From Streptomyces sp. NBC_00154 (GTDB taxonomy: Bacteria; Actinomycetota; Actinomycetes; Streptomycetales; Streptomycetaceae), in contig NZ_JAPEMI010000001.1 in the NCBI RefSeq assembly GCF_026342835.1, positions 6,020,501-6,084,500 on the forward strand: 64,000 bases of DNA, given 5' to 3'. The stretch's first letter is position 1. Each line of letters starts with the position of its first letter. A program made the translations under genes and the position numbers. The notes under the pieces are model-generated. The model had not been told where the DNA came from, did no database searches, and saw only the letters and a program-made list of their open reading frames with translations. Below, piece after piece: positions 8,443 to 17,786 of this stretch.

Positions 8443-10128
8443 TCAGAGCTTCGACAGCTCGTCGACCAGATCGTCGAGACCCAGCGGCCCCTGCGACAGG
8501 GCAGCCATGTGCCAGGCCTTGGCGTCGAACGCGTCGCCGTGCGCCTTGCGGGCGTTCTCCCGCCCCAGCAGCCAGGCACGCTCGCCCAGCTTGTAGCCGA
8601 TGGCCTGCCCCGGCATGGACAGGTAGCGAGTCAGTTCGCTCTCCACGAACTCCGCAGGCCGGCCACTGTGGTTGCCGAAGAACTCCTGGGCCAGCTCGGG
8701 CGTCCATCGCTCGCCGGGACGGAAGGGGGAGTCCGCCGGGATCTCCAGCTCCGCGTGCATGCCGATGTCCACGATCACCCGGCAGGCGCGCATCATCTGC
8801 GCGTCCAGGTAGCCGAGGCGGCGCTCGGCGTCGGGCAGGAAGCCCAGCTCGTCCATGAGCCGCTCCGCGTACAGGGCCCAGCCCTCGGCGTTGGCGCTGA
8901 CCATGCCGATCGACGCCTGGTAGCGGGAGAGGCTGTCGGCGACGTGCGTCCACTGCGCGATCTGCAGGTGGTGACCGGGCACGCCCTCGTGGTACCAGGT
9001 GGAGACCAGGTCGTACACCGGGAAGCGGGTCTCGCCCATGGTGGGCAGCCAGGTGCGGCCGGGACGCGAGAAGTCCTCGGAGGGGCCCGTGTAGTAGGGA
9101 GCCGCGGCGCCGCCGGGCGGTGCGATCCGGGACTCCACCTTCCGTACCCGCTCGGCGAGTTCGAAGTGCGTACCGTCGAGTGCTTCTATGGCCTCGTCCA
9201 TCAGGCCCTGCAGCCAGGCCTGGACCTCGTCGACACCCTCGATGTGCTTGCCGTGCACGTCGAGGTGGGCCAGCGCCTCCCAGGGACCCGCGCCCGGCAG
9301 TACCTTCTCGGCCTCGGTCTTCATCTCGGCGAGCAGCCGGTGGTACTCGGACCAGCCGTACGCGTACGCCTCGTCGAGATCCAGATCGGTGCCGTTGAAA
9401 TAACGCGACCAGCGGGCGTACCGCTCGCGGCCCACCGTGTCGGGCGCACCCTCGATCTCGGGGGCGTACACATCGCGCATCCAGTCGCGCAGCGCCACCA
9501 ACGACGTCGTGGCCTGCCGGGCGGCGTCGTCCAGATCGGCACGCAGCGCGTCCGGGCCCGGAGCGACGAAGCTCTGGAAGAACCCCGTCCCGTCGTCGCC
9601 GATCCACTCCGTCAGCTGGCCGACAAAGGTGGTGGTGGCCCGCGGGCCGCCGTACAGCTTCCGTTCCAGACCCAGCGCGAGGGAGGTGCGGTACCCCTCC
9701 AGGGCCGCGGGAACCGCGCGCAGCCGCTCCACGATCGCGGCCCAGTCCTCGTCGGTCTCGGTCGGCGTCACCGTCAGCACCTCGCGGACGCTGTGCGCCG
9801 GGGAGTGCAGATTGGAGACGGCGCGCAAGCTCTCATCGGCCTCATGGACGGCGAGTTCCGCCGTCAGCCGCTCGCGCAGCAGGCGGCCGCAGCGGCGCTC
9901 GGCATCGCTGTCCGCGCCCGGCAGCTGCTCGGCCGCGTCGAGCTTCACCAGGGTGGTGCGGGCCAGCTCGGCAAGAGCTTCCTGCCCGGCGGGGGAGAAG
10001 TCGGGCAGGCGGCTGGAGCTTGCCTCGACGCCGAGGTAGGTGCCTGCGATCGGGTCGAGTTCGATGAATGCGTCGACGTAGTCGTCGGCGACCTGGCGGG
10101 GCAGTGCGCTGTGCGTAGTGTCTGACAT
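8443..10128 (-). CDS. DUF885-family metallopeptidase-like protein
   Basis: A 561-residue DUF885 protein. The zinc-peptidase-type motif STWYHEGVPGHHLQIAQW is clear near residue 390, with a downstream EGWALYAERLMDELG helix (about 425) supplying a likely third ligand, as in carboxypeptidase-like folds. No signal peptide: the N-terminus (MSDTTHSALPRQVADDYVDAF) suggests a cytosolic protein. The start is the ATG at 10128, preceded by GAGG at a good distance. Substrates are unknown; a peptidase role is inferred from the motif. It stands alone between a rhodanese gene and an Lrp regulator. Confidence 0.9.
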   Translation of the reverse strand: MSDTTHSALPRQVADDYVDAFIELDPIAGTYLGVEASSSRLPDFSPAGQEALAELARTTLVKLDAAEQLPGADSDAERRCGRLLRERLTAELAVHEADESLRAVSNLHSPAHSVREVLTVTPTETDEDWAAIVERLRAVPAALEGYRTSLALGLERKLYGGPRATTTFVGQLTEWIGDDGTGFFQSFVAPGPDALRADLDDAARQATTSLVALRDWMRDVYAPEIEGAPDTVGRERYARWSRYFNGTDLDLDEAYAYGWSEYHRLLAEMKTEAEKVLPGAGPWEALAHLDVHGKHIEGVDEVQAWLQGLMDEAIEALDGTHFELAERVRKVESRIAPPGGAAAPYYTGPSEDFSRPGRTWLPTMGETRFPVYDLVSTWYHEGVPGHHLQIAQWTHVADSLSRYQASIGMVSANAEGWALYAERLMDELGFLPDAERRLGYLDAQMMRACRVIVDIGMHAELEIPADSPFRPGERWTPELAQEFFGNHSGRPAEFVESELTRYLSMPGQAIGYKLGERAWLLGRENARKAHGDAFDAKAWHMAALSQGPLGLDDLVDELSKL

Positions 10129-10301
10129 GCGAACATCCTCGTACGGCCAGGGGGCCCGCGTCACTAGCAATCAGCCTCGACGGGCTGTCGCACTTGTGAC
10201 AGTCCCGGTGACCGCACCGGGTCATGCGGACGCGGTGGCCGGACTTGATCGTTCGGCCGCGATGGCCGGTCCCGGCCGTTCGACGAGGTGGCCGGGACCG
10301 G

Positions 10302-10808
10302 TCATTCGGTCTCCGCGGCCCGTCCGGGCGTTGCGGCCGACGGAGGCAGCAGCGGCCCGCACTCCCACTGCTGGAATATCAGCCGGGTCTCCACCCGGGC
10401 CACCTCGCGCCGCGAGGTGAACTCGTCCAGCACCAGCCGCTGCAGATCCGCGGTGTCCGCGACTGCCACATGGACCAGGTAGTCGTCGGGGCCGGTCAGA
10501 TGGAAAAGTGCACGGGACTCCGGCAAGGCCCTGATCCGTTCGACGAAGGGGCCGATGAGCTCCCTGCGGTGCGGGCGGACCTGTACCGAGAGGAGCGCCT
10601 CCAGACCGCGGCCGAGCCGGGCCGGGTCGAGACGGAGCTGATGGCCGAGAATCACCCCTGAGCGTCGCAGCCGGGTCACCCGGTCCAGGCAGGTCGACGG
10701 AGCGACCCCGACCTCCGTGGCCAGCTCACGGTAGGTGGTCCGGGCATCGTTCTGCAGCAGCCGCAGAATGTGCAGGTCCACCGGGTCCAGAACGACAGAT
10801 TCGGTCAT
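10302..10808 (-). CDS. Lrp/AsnC-family transcriptional regulator
   Basis: A 168-residue Lrp-type regulator: winged helix at residues 8-60 (DLHILRLLQNDARTTYRELA, TCLDRVTRLRRSGVI) and RAM effector domain after residue 70 (SRALFHLTGPDDYLVHVAVAD). It is divergent from the PLP enzyme gene with only 59 bp between the two starts. This arrangement suggests the regulator controls the enzyme in response to an amino acid such as methionine or cysteine; the ligand is inference. The ATG at 10808 is chosen over an upstream extension with no family similarity. Confidence 0.93.
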   Translation of the reverse strand: MTESVVLDPVDLHILRLLQNDARTTYRELATEVGVAPSTCLDRVTRLRRSGVILGHQLRLDPARLGRGLEALLSVQVRPHRRELIGPFVERIRALPESRALFHLTGPDDYLVHVAVADTADLQRLVLDEFTSRREVARVETRLIFQQWECGPLLPPSAATPGRAAETE

Positions 10809-10867
10809 TCGTCGAACGTAGCACGGCACTTCACCATGCAGGTCCGGCGACTGTTCAGAGTGGTGTC

Positions 10868-12079
10868 ATGGACACCGAAGCCTCGATGCGGCCCTTGACG
10901 ACACCCCGGTCCAGGGCCCTGGCCACCGAAGCAGTGCACGCTGGACGCGACGACCTCGCTGCACTCGGCCTGCACGCCCCGCCGATCGATCTGTCCACCA
11001 CCTACCCCTCGTACGACTCCAGGGGAGAGGCGGAACGGATCGACACCTTCGCCACCACCGGCGCCAGGCTCGACGGGCCGCCCGTCTACGCCCGGCTCGA
11101 CAACCCGACCACGGCCCGATTCGAGACGGCACTCGCCCGACTCGAAGGGACCGCGAGCGCCGTGTCGTTCGCGAGCGGAATGGCGGCGCTCACCGCCGTC
11201 CTGCTGGCCCGCGCGAGCATGGGGCTGCGCCATGTGGTCGCCGTCCGTCCGCTCTACGGCTGCAGCGACCATCTCCTCGGCGCCGGACTGCTGGGCACCG
11301 AAGTCACCTGGACCGATCCGGCGGGCATCGCGGGAGCCATCCGTCCGGACACAGGTCTGGTGATGGTCGAGACGCCGGCGAATCCGACGCTCGCCGAGGT
11401 CGACATCCGCGCGCTCGCGCACTCCTGCGGCTCGGTGCCGCTGCTCGTCGACAACACTTTCGCCACCCCTGTCCTGCAACGGCCCGTCGAGCACGGGGCC
11501 AGGATCGTCCTGCACAGTGCCACCAAATACCTGGGCGGGCACGGCGATGTGATGGGCGGGGTCGTCGCCTGCGACGAGGAGTTCGCGGCCCGGCTGCGTC
11601 AGGTCCGCTTCGCCACCGGCGGGGTGCTGCATCCCATGGCCGGGTATCTGCTGCTGCGCGGGCTCTCCACCCTGCCGGTACGGGTCCGTGCCGCTTCCGC
11701 GAGCGCCGCCGAACTGTCCCGTCGGCTGACCGCCGACCCACGTATTGCCCGGGTCCACTACCCGAAGGTGGGCGGAGCGATGGTCTCGTTCGAGGTGTAC
11801 GGGGATCCGCACCGGGTGATCTCCGCGGTGCGGCTCATCACGCCGGCGGTCAGCCTCGGCAGTGTCGACAGCCTGATCCAGCATCCGGCCTCCATCAGCC
11901 ACCGCATTGTGGATGAGGGAGACCGGCAGGCCGCGGGTGTCGGCGACCGGCTGCTGCGCATGTCGGTCGGTCTGGAGGACGTCGAGGACCTGTGGGCCGA
12001 CCTGTGTCAGGCGCTCAGCGACCCGCCTGCTCGTACGGCGGCAGGGACCGTACCGGAGTCGCTTCCAGCCGGGCGGTGA
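10868..12079 (+). CDS. PLP-dependent trans-sulfuration enzyme (cystathionine gamma-synthase / methionine gamma-lyase type)
   Basis: A 403-residue Cys/Met-metabolism PLP enzyme. Key signatures: YARLDNPTTARFETALARLEG (near 76), FASGMAALTAV (near 98), VETPANPTL, VDNTFATPVLQRP, and the PLP lysine in LHSATKYLGGHGDVMGG (near K220). The C-terminal SLGSVDSLIQHPASISH motif is also present. The sequence does not settle between cystathionine gamma-synthase/lyase and methionine gamma-lyase; pairing with a divergent Lrp regulator favours a catabolic lyase. Its last 65 bp overlap the convergent ACT-GNAT gene. Confidence 0.9.
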   Translation: MDTEASMRPLTTPRSRALATEAVHAGRDDLAALGLHAPPIDLSTTYPSYDSRGEAERIDTFATTGARLDGPPVYARLDNPTTARFETALARLEGTASAVSFASGMAALTAVLLARASMGLRHVVAVRPLYGCSDHLLGAGLLGTEVTWTDPAGIAGAIRPDTGLVMVETPANPTLAEVDIRALAHSCGSVPLLVDNTFATPVLQRPVEHGARIVLHSATKYLGGHGDVMGGVVACDEEFAARLRQVRFATGGVLHPMAGYLLLRGLSTLPVRVRAASASAAELSRRLTADPRIARVHYPKVGGAMVSFEVYGDPHRVISAVRLITPAVSLGSVDSLIQHPASISHRIVDEGDRQAAGVGDRLLRMSVGLEDVEDLWADLCQALSDPPARTAAGTVPESLPAGR

Positions 12080-13475
12080 TCACGAGCGTGCCTTCCTCGA
12101 TCTGGTAGTCGAGAGGCAGCGCGAGGGCCCGCATCGCGGCAACCATGCCGGTGTTGGACGCCTGGGTGACCGCGTAGACGCTCTCGCAGCCGGCCTCGAT
12201 GGCGAGCGTCACCAGGCGGCCCAGCAGCTCGGAGCCGATGCCGCGGCGCTGCCAGTCGTCCTCGACGAGGAGGGCGACCTCGGTCTCGTCGCCGTCCCAG
12301 AGGAGGTGGCCGAGGGCGACGAGCCGGCCGGAGGCCGTCTGAACAGCCAGGGTGCGGCCGAACCGGGGGCTCAGCAGGTGGTCCAGATAGCGGTCGGCGT
12401 CATGGATCGGACCGTGGTACCGCAGCCGCAGTGTCTGATCGGAGCAGCGGTCGTGCATGGCGCGGGCGGCTGCCAGGTCGCTCTGGTCCGCGCGGCGCAC
12501 GGTGATCTCGTTGCCCTCGGGGAGCGTGAGTACATGCTCGCTGCCCGGGACGCGGGGGCCGAGCCGCGCGTCGAGCTCGACCAGGGCACGGGCCCGGGCG
12601 AACTCGGTCGGCGTGAACGGCAGATAGGGCCGTTCGATCGTGATCGCACCGCCGGACGGGTCGCGCAGTCGCATCACGGTCTCTTCCAGCACCCCCTCGA
12701 CCGGCGCGGTCTCGCCGGTGGCGCGGCCACTGAGTGACACGGCGGGGAGCGAGTGGATGGTGCAGCGGCCGAGCAGCTGACGCAGGGCGAGGGGGAGTTC
12801 GGCCGCATCCAGGGCCGTGCGTGTGGCGAGGCCCAGAATGCGCGTCGGGGCATCCACCAGATCGTGCGCGTCGGCACGCTCGATCCAGGTGGAGCTGCCG
12901 CCCGCGGCGGAAATGGCCCGGCTCAGCTGCTGCGCCTGGAGCGTGGCCGGGGCACGCAGCAGGAACTCGTCGACCGTGCCCTCGGCCAGTGGGTGCGTCT
13001 GCAGGGTGAGGATGTCGACCCGGTGCCGGGCGAGCGCGATGCACAGCGCGGCCAGGCTGCCGGGGGTGTCCCGGACAGTGGTACGCATTCGCCACAGCAC
13101 CGTTTCCCCGGCGGAGAGGGCAGGGCCTGCGGCGGCGGGCGCAGTCACCGGAGCGACGGCGCCGGTACGTGCGGCGGCGGTGAGGCGGTCGGTGGAACGG
13201 TCCGGGCCCGAGCTGTCGTGGTCGGCACCCGGGCCGTCGGCGGTCGGCGGGGGCGCGTGACTGTGCCGCCGTGCCCACCATGTGTGGAACGTGGCCGTTG
13301 CAGTCAGCGCCACGGCCGAGGCGACCAGCAGGTACGGCCCGTCGGGCTGGTGCCCGATCAGGTTGGCGATCGCGTCGGCCACCGCGACCGCGGTGAACAG
13401 GGCGGCCAGTTCGATCAGGTCCCGCCGCCAGTGGTGGGGGCGGCGGGCACTCTTCGCAGATGTCACATCAGTCAT
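12015..13475 (-). CDS. ACT-domain / GNAT acetyltransferase fusion with N-terminal membrane segment
   Basis: A 486-residue multidomain protein. Residues about 20-68 hold two hydrophobic helices (IELAALFTAVAVADAIANLI and YLLVASAVALTATATF), followed by a Pro/Ser-rich linker; residues about 130-210 look like an ACT domain (MRTTVRDTPGSLAALCIALA, VDILTLQTHPL); residues about 320-470 are a GNAT domain (ITVRRADQSDLAAARAMHDR, LLVEDDWQRRGIGSELLGR acetyl-CoA loop). ACT domains usually bind amino acids, so ligand-controlled acetylation at the membrane is plausible; the target is unknown. Start ATG preceded by GTGGAG. The 3' end overlaps the PLP enzyme gene by 65 bp, tail to tail. Confidence 0.85.
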   Translation of the reverse strand: MTDVTSAKSARRPHHWRRDLIELAALFTAVAVADAIANLIGHQPDGPYLLVASAVALTATATFHTWWARRHSHAPPPTADGPGADHDSSGPDRSTDRLTAAARTGAVAPVTAPAAAGPALSAGETVLWRMRTTVRDTPGSLAALCIALARHRVDILTLQTHPLAEGTVDEFLLRAPATLQAQQLSRAISAAGGSSTWIERADAHDLVDAPTRILGLATRTALDAAELPLALRQLLGRCTIHSLPAVSLSGRATGETAPVEGVLEETVMRLRDPSGGAITIERPYLPFTPTEFARARALVELDARLGPRVPGSEHVLTLPEGNEITVRRADQSDLAAARAMHDRCSDQTLRLRYHGPIHDADRYLDHLLSPRFGRTLAVQTASGRLVALGHLLWDGDETEVALLVEDDWQRRGIGSELLGRLVTLAIEAGCESVYAVTQASNTGMVAAMRALALPLDYQIEEGTLVITARLEATPVRSLPPYEQAGR

Positions 13476-13938
13476 GGCTCCACTGTGACGGAGCGGTGTT
13501 GCCTGATCACGAACGCCTTGTGACTGATGGGTTAAGTGTGGATCTAGTCCCCTATCGCCGGTTTTTGTCGGGTTAACGTCTTGAGTGATTGCGGCTGTGG
13601 CGGTGCGTGCGTGGGTTGCGGCAGCTTGTGAACGGTCCGCAGCGGGTGCGGGCAGCGAGTGGCGTGATGGGGCGGGCCGATCCGGGACCCGCCCGGTTAC
13701 GGCGATGCGCGCCCGGTTACAGCGAGGCGAATCCTGTTACGGGACGATGTCCACGGCCGTCGCCCCCGCACCTTGCTCCCAGGCAGCCTGCAGCCGCACC
13801 GCGTCACCAACTGCGACGATCCGCCGCGCGCGGCCACCGCGGCGAGCCCGGTTGTCGGCCCGGCCCCGTCACCACCACAGCCAATCGGCCCCGGACAGCC
13901 GCCCGGGGCCTCGGCCCACGTCGGTCAGCGGCGCAGGC
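13476..13938. other. 463 bp intergenic region without a supported gene
   Basis: The region lies between two genes on the minus strand (PhoD-type gene ends, ACT-GNAT gene begins). I see no coding sequence I can support. It contains an AT-richer patch at about 13530-13585 upstream of the ACT-GNAT gene, probably its promoter, and three imperfect 20-bp tandem repeats at 13692-13751. Confidence 0.5.
13692..13751. repeat. Three imperfect 20-bp tandem repeats (core GTTAC)
   Basis: Units start at 13692 (CCCGGTTACGGCGATGCGCG), 13712 (CCCGGTTACAGCGAGGCGAA) and 13732, the last more diverged but keeping TGTTACGG. The 20-bp phasing would place the cores roughly on one DNA face, as in regulator-binding arrays. 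They lie about 220 bp upstream of the ACT-GNAT gene. Function unknown. Confidence 0.5.
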
Positions 13939-15519
13939 TCACTGTCCGACGCGTCCCGGCTGCAGAACCTTGCTGAACAGCACCGAACCGCCCTGAGCCC
14001 GCAGCCGCACCGTCAACTCGCCACTGTCGCCGTCGATGTCGACCTCGCCGAAGAACTGCGGCGACTCCATCGGCGACACATTCGCCCGGTCGGGCGCCCG
14101 CACGAAGACCCGGTCGGGACCGAACGTGCTGTCCAGCGCATTGGCGGGGAAACCACCGGCGGCCAGCGGCCCCGACACGAACTCCCAGAACGGTGCGAAG
14201 TCCTTGAACGCCGCGCGCTCGGGGGCGTAATGCTGCGCCGATGTGTAGTGCACATCGGCCGTCAGCCAGAGTGTGCCGGTGATCCGGCGGTGCTTGATGA
14301 ACCGAAGCAGCTCCGCGATCTGCAGCTCACGGCCGAGCGGGGCGCCGGGATCGCCCTGGGCCACCGCCTCGAAGTCCGTCGCACCGTCCGTGACGACAAG
14401 TCCCAGCGGCATGTCCGCGGCGATCACCTTCCACACCGCGCGGGACCGCGACAGCTCGCGCTTGAGCCATTCGAGCTGCTCGGCGCCGAGGATGCCCGTG
14501 GTGTCGTCGGGCTGCCGGCCGGGGGAGTTCGCGTTGCGGAACGACCGCATGTCGAGGACGAACACGTCGAGCAGCGGGCCGTGCCGCACCACCCGGTGCA
14601 CGCGGCCGTCGCCGGACGATTCGTGCAGCGTGGACACCGGGAAGTACTCGCGGAACGCCCGCATCGAACGCGCGGCCAGGACATCGACGTTCTTCTCGGT
14701 GTACCGGACGTCGTCCAGGATCTGCCCCGGATACCAGTTGTTGCGCACCTCGTGGTCGTCCCACTGGATGATCGACGGCACCTGTGCGTTGAACTTCCTC
14801 AGGTTGTCGTCAAGGAGGTTGTAGCGGAAGTTTCCGCGGTACTCGGCGAGCGTCTCGGCGACCTTCGCCTTCTCCTCGGTGGTGACGTTGCGCCAGACCC
14901 GGCCGTCGGGCAGCGTCACGCTCGGCTCGATCACCCCGTCCGCGTAGATGTTGTCACCGCTGCAGAGAAAGAAATCCGGGTCGAGACGGCGCATCTCGTC
15001 GTACACCCGGTAGCCGCCGATGTCCGGGTTGATGCCCCAGCCCTGTCCCGCGATGTCGCCGGACCACAGGAAGCGGACCCCGTCGCGGCGCCGGGCGGCC
15101 GCGGTACGGAACGTCCCGTACACCGGCTCACCGGTCCGGCGCGGATCGTCCGGGTCCGCGAGCGTCACCCGGTAGTGCACCTGCTCGCCGGCGGGCAGCC
15201 CGTACAGCGGCGTCGTGCCGGTGAAGTCGGTACCGGAGCCGACCAGAGGCCCGTGCCAGGTGCGCGCCCGCCGGAACGACTCGGTTGCCGACGTCTCCAC
15301 GATCATCCGCGCCGGACGGTCCGAACGCACCCAGACCAGGGCGGACGATGCGGTGACATCACCCACCTGAACGCCCCAGGCCGCGCGCGGTCGGCCGGAC
15401 AGGGCGAAGGCGGGGGCTGCCGTCGCTGCCAGTGGGAGCGTGAGCGCGGCCGAAGCGGCCAGTGAACCGCGCAGCACAGTGCGGCGGTCGGGCGAAGGGA
15501 TGCGCGGACGGTACGACAT
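13939..15519 (-). CDS. phoD: PhoD-like alkaline phosphatase (Tat-exported)
   Basis: A 526-residue metallophosphatase of the PhoD family, which frees phosphate from phosphodi- and monoesters outside the cell. The N-terminus has a Tat motif (PDRRTVLRGS, residues 10-19) followed by a hydrophobic stretch ending AAPAFALSG. Metal-binding segments: FLWSGDIAGQGWG, FFLCSGDNIYADGVIE, IIQWDDHEVRNNWYPGQ and LWLTADVHYTSAQHY. The length fits the family. The start ATG follows GGAGG. In Streptomyces such genes are usually under PhoRP phosphate control; I did not find convincing PHO-box repeats just upstream. Confidence 0.92.
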   Translation of the reverse strand: MSYRPRIPSPDRRTVLRGSLAASAALTLPLAATAAPAFALSGRPRAAWGVQVGDVTASSALVWVRSDRPARMIVETSATESFRRARTWHGPLVGSGTDFTGTTPLYGLPAGEQVHYRVTLADPDDPRRTGEPVYGTFRTAAARRRDGVRFLWSGDIAGQGWGINPDIGGYRVYDEMRRLDPDFFLCSGDNIYADGVIEPSVTLPDGRVWRNVTTEEKAKVAETLAEYRGNFRYNLLDDNLRKFNAQVPSIIQWDDHEVRNNWYPGQILDDVRYTEKNVDVLAARSMRAFREYFPVSTLHESSGDGRVHRVVRHGPLLDVFVLDMRSFRNANSPGRQPDDTTGILGAEQLEWLKRELSRSRAVWKVIAADMPLGLVVTDGATDFEAVAQGDPGAPLGRELQIAELLRFIKHRRITGTLWLTADVHYTSAQHYAPERAAFKDFAPFWEFVSGPLAAGGFPANALDSTFGPDRVFVRAPDRANVSPMESPQFFGEVDIDGDSGELTVRLRAQGGSVLFSKVLQPGRVGQ

Positions 15520-15723
15520 GGAGGTGCCTCCGGGAGCAGCGGGACAGAGGTACGGGTGGCCGGTCGACGGGCCCCACTTTTGTGCCCGTCGGCGGCGAGC
15601 ACACCAACCTCAGATGAACAGCGGGCCGCGCCAGACGTCGATGTCCCGTCCGTGGGCCTGGCGTTGGGCGTTCCGCGTCCCGCAGTGCCGCTCGGTGAAG
15701 CCGGTCCGGAGGCCTCTGCCCGG

Positions 15724-16554
15724 TCAGCGACTGGTGTCGAGGATGACGCGTGCCACGAGCGCCGGATCGTCGTTCATGGGCACGTGCCCGCAGCCGGGCA
15801 GCCGCACCAGCCGGGCACCGGGGATGGTGTGCTTGGCTCTGATCCCCTGCCGGCGCAGCAGCAGACGGTCGCGACTGCCCCAGGCGACAGTCACCGGCAG
15901 CCCCGGCACATCGTCGGTGAACGCGACACTCCGTCCGACGGCGAGCGTCTCGTGGAATCCGGACGCCTCGCGCAGGGCGACGGTCTCCGAGACGACCGCC
16001 TCGGGTGAACGGCGGCCGGGTCGCGCGTAGATGGTGCTCGTCAGCGCGGCACGCCCGGCCGCGCTCCGCGAGAGCCCTTCGATCAAGGGCATCGGCATGG
16101 CCCGTGCGCCCTGCCGCATGGCCCGCAGCGTTGCGAACGCGTAGCGCCGCTCGCTCTGCGTCCAGAAACCGGCGGGCGACAGCGCCGTCACCGACCGCAC
16201 GAGCTTCTCGCGGCCCAGCTCCAGTGCCAGCAGTCCACCGAGCGAGTTCCCTGCGACATGCGGCCGGTCCACGCCGAGCGCCTCACAGAACGCGCCGAGC
16301 ACCGGCACCACGCTCCCCACGTCGTACGGAACACCGTCCGGGAGCGCCGGGGAGACGCCGAAGCCGGGCAGATCCACGGCTATGACATCCCGCTCCGGTG
16401 CCAGCACGGGCAGCACCGGATCCCAGGCCTGGTGGTGGTGTCCGATGCCGTGGAGCAGCAACAGCGGCTCTCCGGAACCGGTCCGTTCGTACGCCACGGA
16501 CACGGTCCGCGGACCTCGGGGTGAGTCGACGCTGAACGAGACCGTGCTGGCCAT
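15724..16554 (-). CDS. Alpha/beta-fold hydrolase
   Basis: A 276-residue alpha/beta hydrolase. Oxyanion-hole region LLLLHGIGHHHQAWDPVL (about residue 33), nucleophile elbow VAGNSLGGLLALEL (serine about residue 101), catalytic Asp region VAWGSRDRLLLRRQG and His in LPGCGHVPMNDDP near the C-terminus complete a triad. The lid region is short. Substrate unknown; could be an esterase, haloperoxidase-like or C-C hydrolase. Start ATG with GGGAGCAG upstream. Divergent from the ECF41 sigma factor gene; the shared 190 bp hold the candidate sigma-dependent promoter at 16629-16655. Confidence 0.88.
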   Translation of the reverse strand: MASTVSFSVDSPRGPRTVSVAYERTGSGEPLLLLHGIGHHHQAWDPVLPVLAPERDVIAVDLPGFGVSPALPDGVPYDVGSVVPVLGAFCEALGVDRPHVAGNSLGGLLALELGREKLVRSVTALSPAGFWTQSERRYAFATLRAMRQGARAMPMPLIEGLSRSAAGRAALTSTIYARPGRRSPEAVVSETVALREASGFHETLAVGRSVAFTDDVPGLPVTVAWGSRDRLLLRRQGIRAKHTIPGARLVRLPGCGHVPMNDDPALVARVILDTSR

Positions 16555-16628
16555 GCGGCTGCTCCCAGGGTTGGGCCGGGCGTGAGTGCTGGAGTGTCGA
16601 GTTCCGTGTGGGGCCGTGCAAGAGGCCG

Positions 16629-16655
16629 TGTCTGAAAGGATTTAGACGCCCCGTC
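16629..16655 (+). promoter_or_regulatory. Candidate ECF41-type promoter (TGTCTGA-N16-CGTC)
   Basis: TGTCTGA (16629-16635), sixteen bases, then CGTC (16652-16655). The ECF41 consensus recalled from the literature is TGTCACA with 16 bases to CGTC, so spacing is exact and 5 of 7 bases of the -35 element match. It points toward the sigma factor gene starting at 16745, as expected for autoregulation. Confidence 0.5.
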
Positions 16656-16744
16656 AACAACAATTACCGTCCAGTAGCCCGCAGTTCAAGGGGGCCGGGT
16701 AATTCGTGCTGGACACGGCGCGGCGCGTCGGCTGGGATGGAGCG

Positions 16745-17629
16745 GTGACCACCGACACCGTGACCGACGTATTCGAAGAACACCGCCCCGTCCTCACCGG
16801 GGTCGCCTACCGCATGCTCGGCCGGATCGCCGACGCCGAGGACGTGGTGCAGGAGGCGTGGCTGCGCTGGTCGTCCGCGTCGCGCGAGGACGTACGGGAG
16901 CCGCGCGCGTTCCTCGTACGGATCACCACCCGCCTCGCTGTCGACCGGCTGCGGCAGTTGCAGTCGCGGCGCGAGGCGTACGTCGGACCCTGGCTGCCCG
17001 AACCGCTCGTCACCGACTTCGGTCCCGCTGTTCCCGACACCGCCGAGCAGGCTGTTCTCGCCGACTCCGTATCGGTCGCCGTGCTCGTCGTCCTCGAATC
17101 GCTCTCCCCGCTGGAGCGCGCCGTCTTCGTCCTGCGCGAGGCCTTCGGTTTCCCGTACGGGGAGATCGCCACGACCCTCGACCGGACGGAGGCTGCGGTA
17201 CGTCAGCTCGCCGGGCGTGCCCGGCGGCATGTGGAGGAGCGCAAGCCGCGTTACGACGTCGACCCGGCCCAGCGCCGTGACCTCACGGAACGGTTTCTCG
17301 CCGCGGCGGCGGGCGGCGACATCGAGGAGCTGTTGGTGCTGCTCGCCCCCGATGTGCGGCTGGTCGGCGACAGTGGCGGAAAGTCGAAGGCGCCGCTGCG
17401 GATCATCGAGAGCCAGGACAAGGTCGGCCGCTTCCTCATGGCCGTCGCCCACGATCAGGCTCCGGACATGGAGATCCGATTCCTGGAGCTGAACGGCGGT
17501 CCGGCCCTGCTGGTGCTTTTCGGTGGAAAGCCCGATACCGTCTTCCAGGTCGACATCAGGGACGGCGTCATCCAGTGCGTATATATCGTCCGCAATCCTG
17601 ACAAACTCATCGGTCTGGCTGCCGAATAG
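16745..17629 (+). CDS. ECF41-type RNA polymerase sigma factor with SnoaL-like C-terminal domain
   Basis: A 294-residue extracytoplasmic-function sigma factor. Sigma region 2 covers about residues 8-75 (VFEEHRPVLTGVAYRMLGRI, DAEDVVQEAWLRW), region 4 about 110-165 (LSPLERAVFVLREAFGFPY, EAAVRQLAGRARRHV). Instead of an anti-sigma gene it has a fused SnoaL-like domain (about 175-290) with the ECF41 marks DSGGK (family: DGGGK) and NPDKL near the end; in the family this domain tunes activity. The usual ECF41 partner (a carboxymuconolactone-decarboxylase or oxidoreductase gene) is not adjacent. GTG start chosen for the GGGATGGAG upstream. A hairpin terminator follows. Confidence 0.92.
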   Translation: MTTDTVTDVFEEHRPVLTGVAYRMLGRIADAEDVVQEAWLRWSSASREDVREPRAFLVRITTRLAVDRLRQLQSRREAYVGPWLPEPLVTDFGPAVPDTAEQAVLADSVSVAVLVVLESLSPLERAVFVLREAFGFPYGEIATTLDRTEAAVRQLAGRARRHVEERKPRYDVDPAQRRDLTERFLAAAAGGDIEELLVLLAPDVRLVGDSGGKSKAPLRIIESQDKVGRFLMAVAHDQAPDMEIRFLELNGGPALLVLFGGKPDTVFQVDIRDGVIQCVYIVRNPDKLIGLAAE

Positions 17630-17673
17630 GCCGCCCGATCCGACGCCCTCCCCCGACACCTGCCTCGACCGAA

Positions 17674-17700
17674 GCCCCACGGACCCGCCGGCCGTGGGGC
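17674..17700 (+). terminator. Hairpin terminator after the ECF41 gene
   Basis: Perfect 9-bp inverted repeat GCCCCACGG / CCGTGGGGC with a 9-base loop, followed by TTTGTG. Located 44 bp after the sigma factor stop. Confidence 0.75.
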
Positions 17701-17786
17701 TTTGTGCTGCGCGGGCCTCACGGGACCGCGAACGTCCTGTGAACGCTCTGCGGCAGAGGCCCGTTTCGCTGCGTGACGGAATAAGG

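Noticed and set aside
8260..10125. 621-codon plus-strand frame over the DUF885 gene
   Set aside because: Shadow frame: the minus-strand product has the HEGVPGHH motif and proper codon bias.
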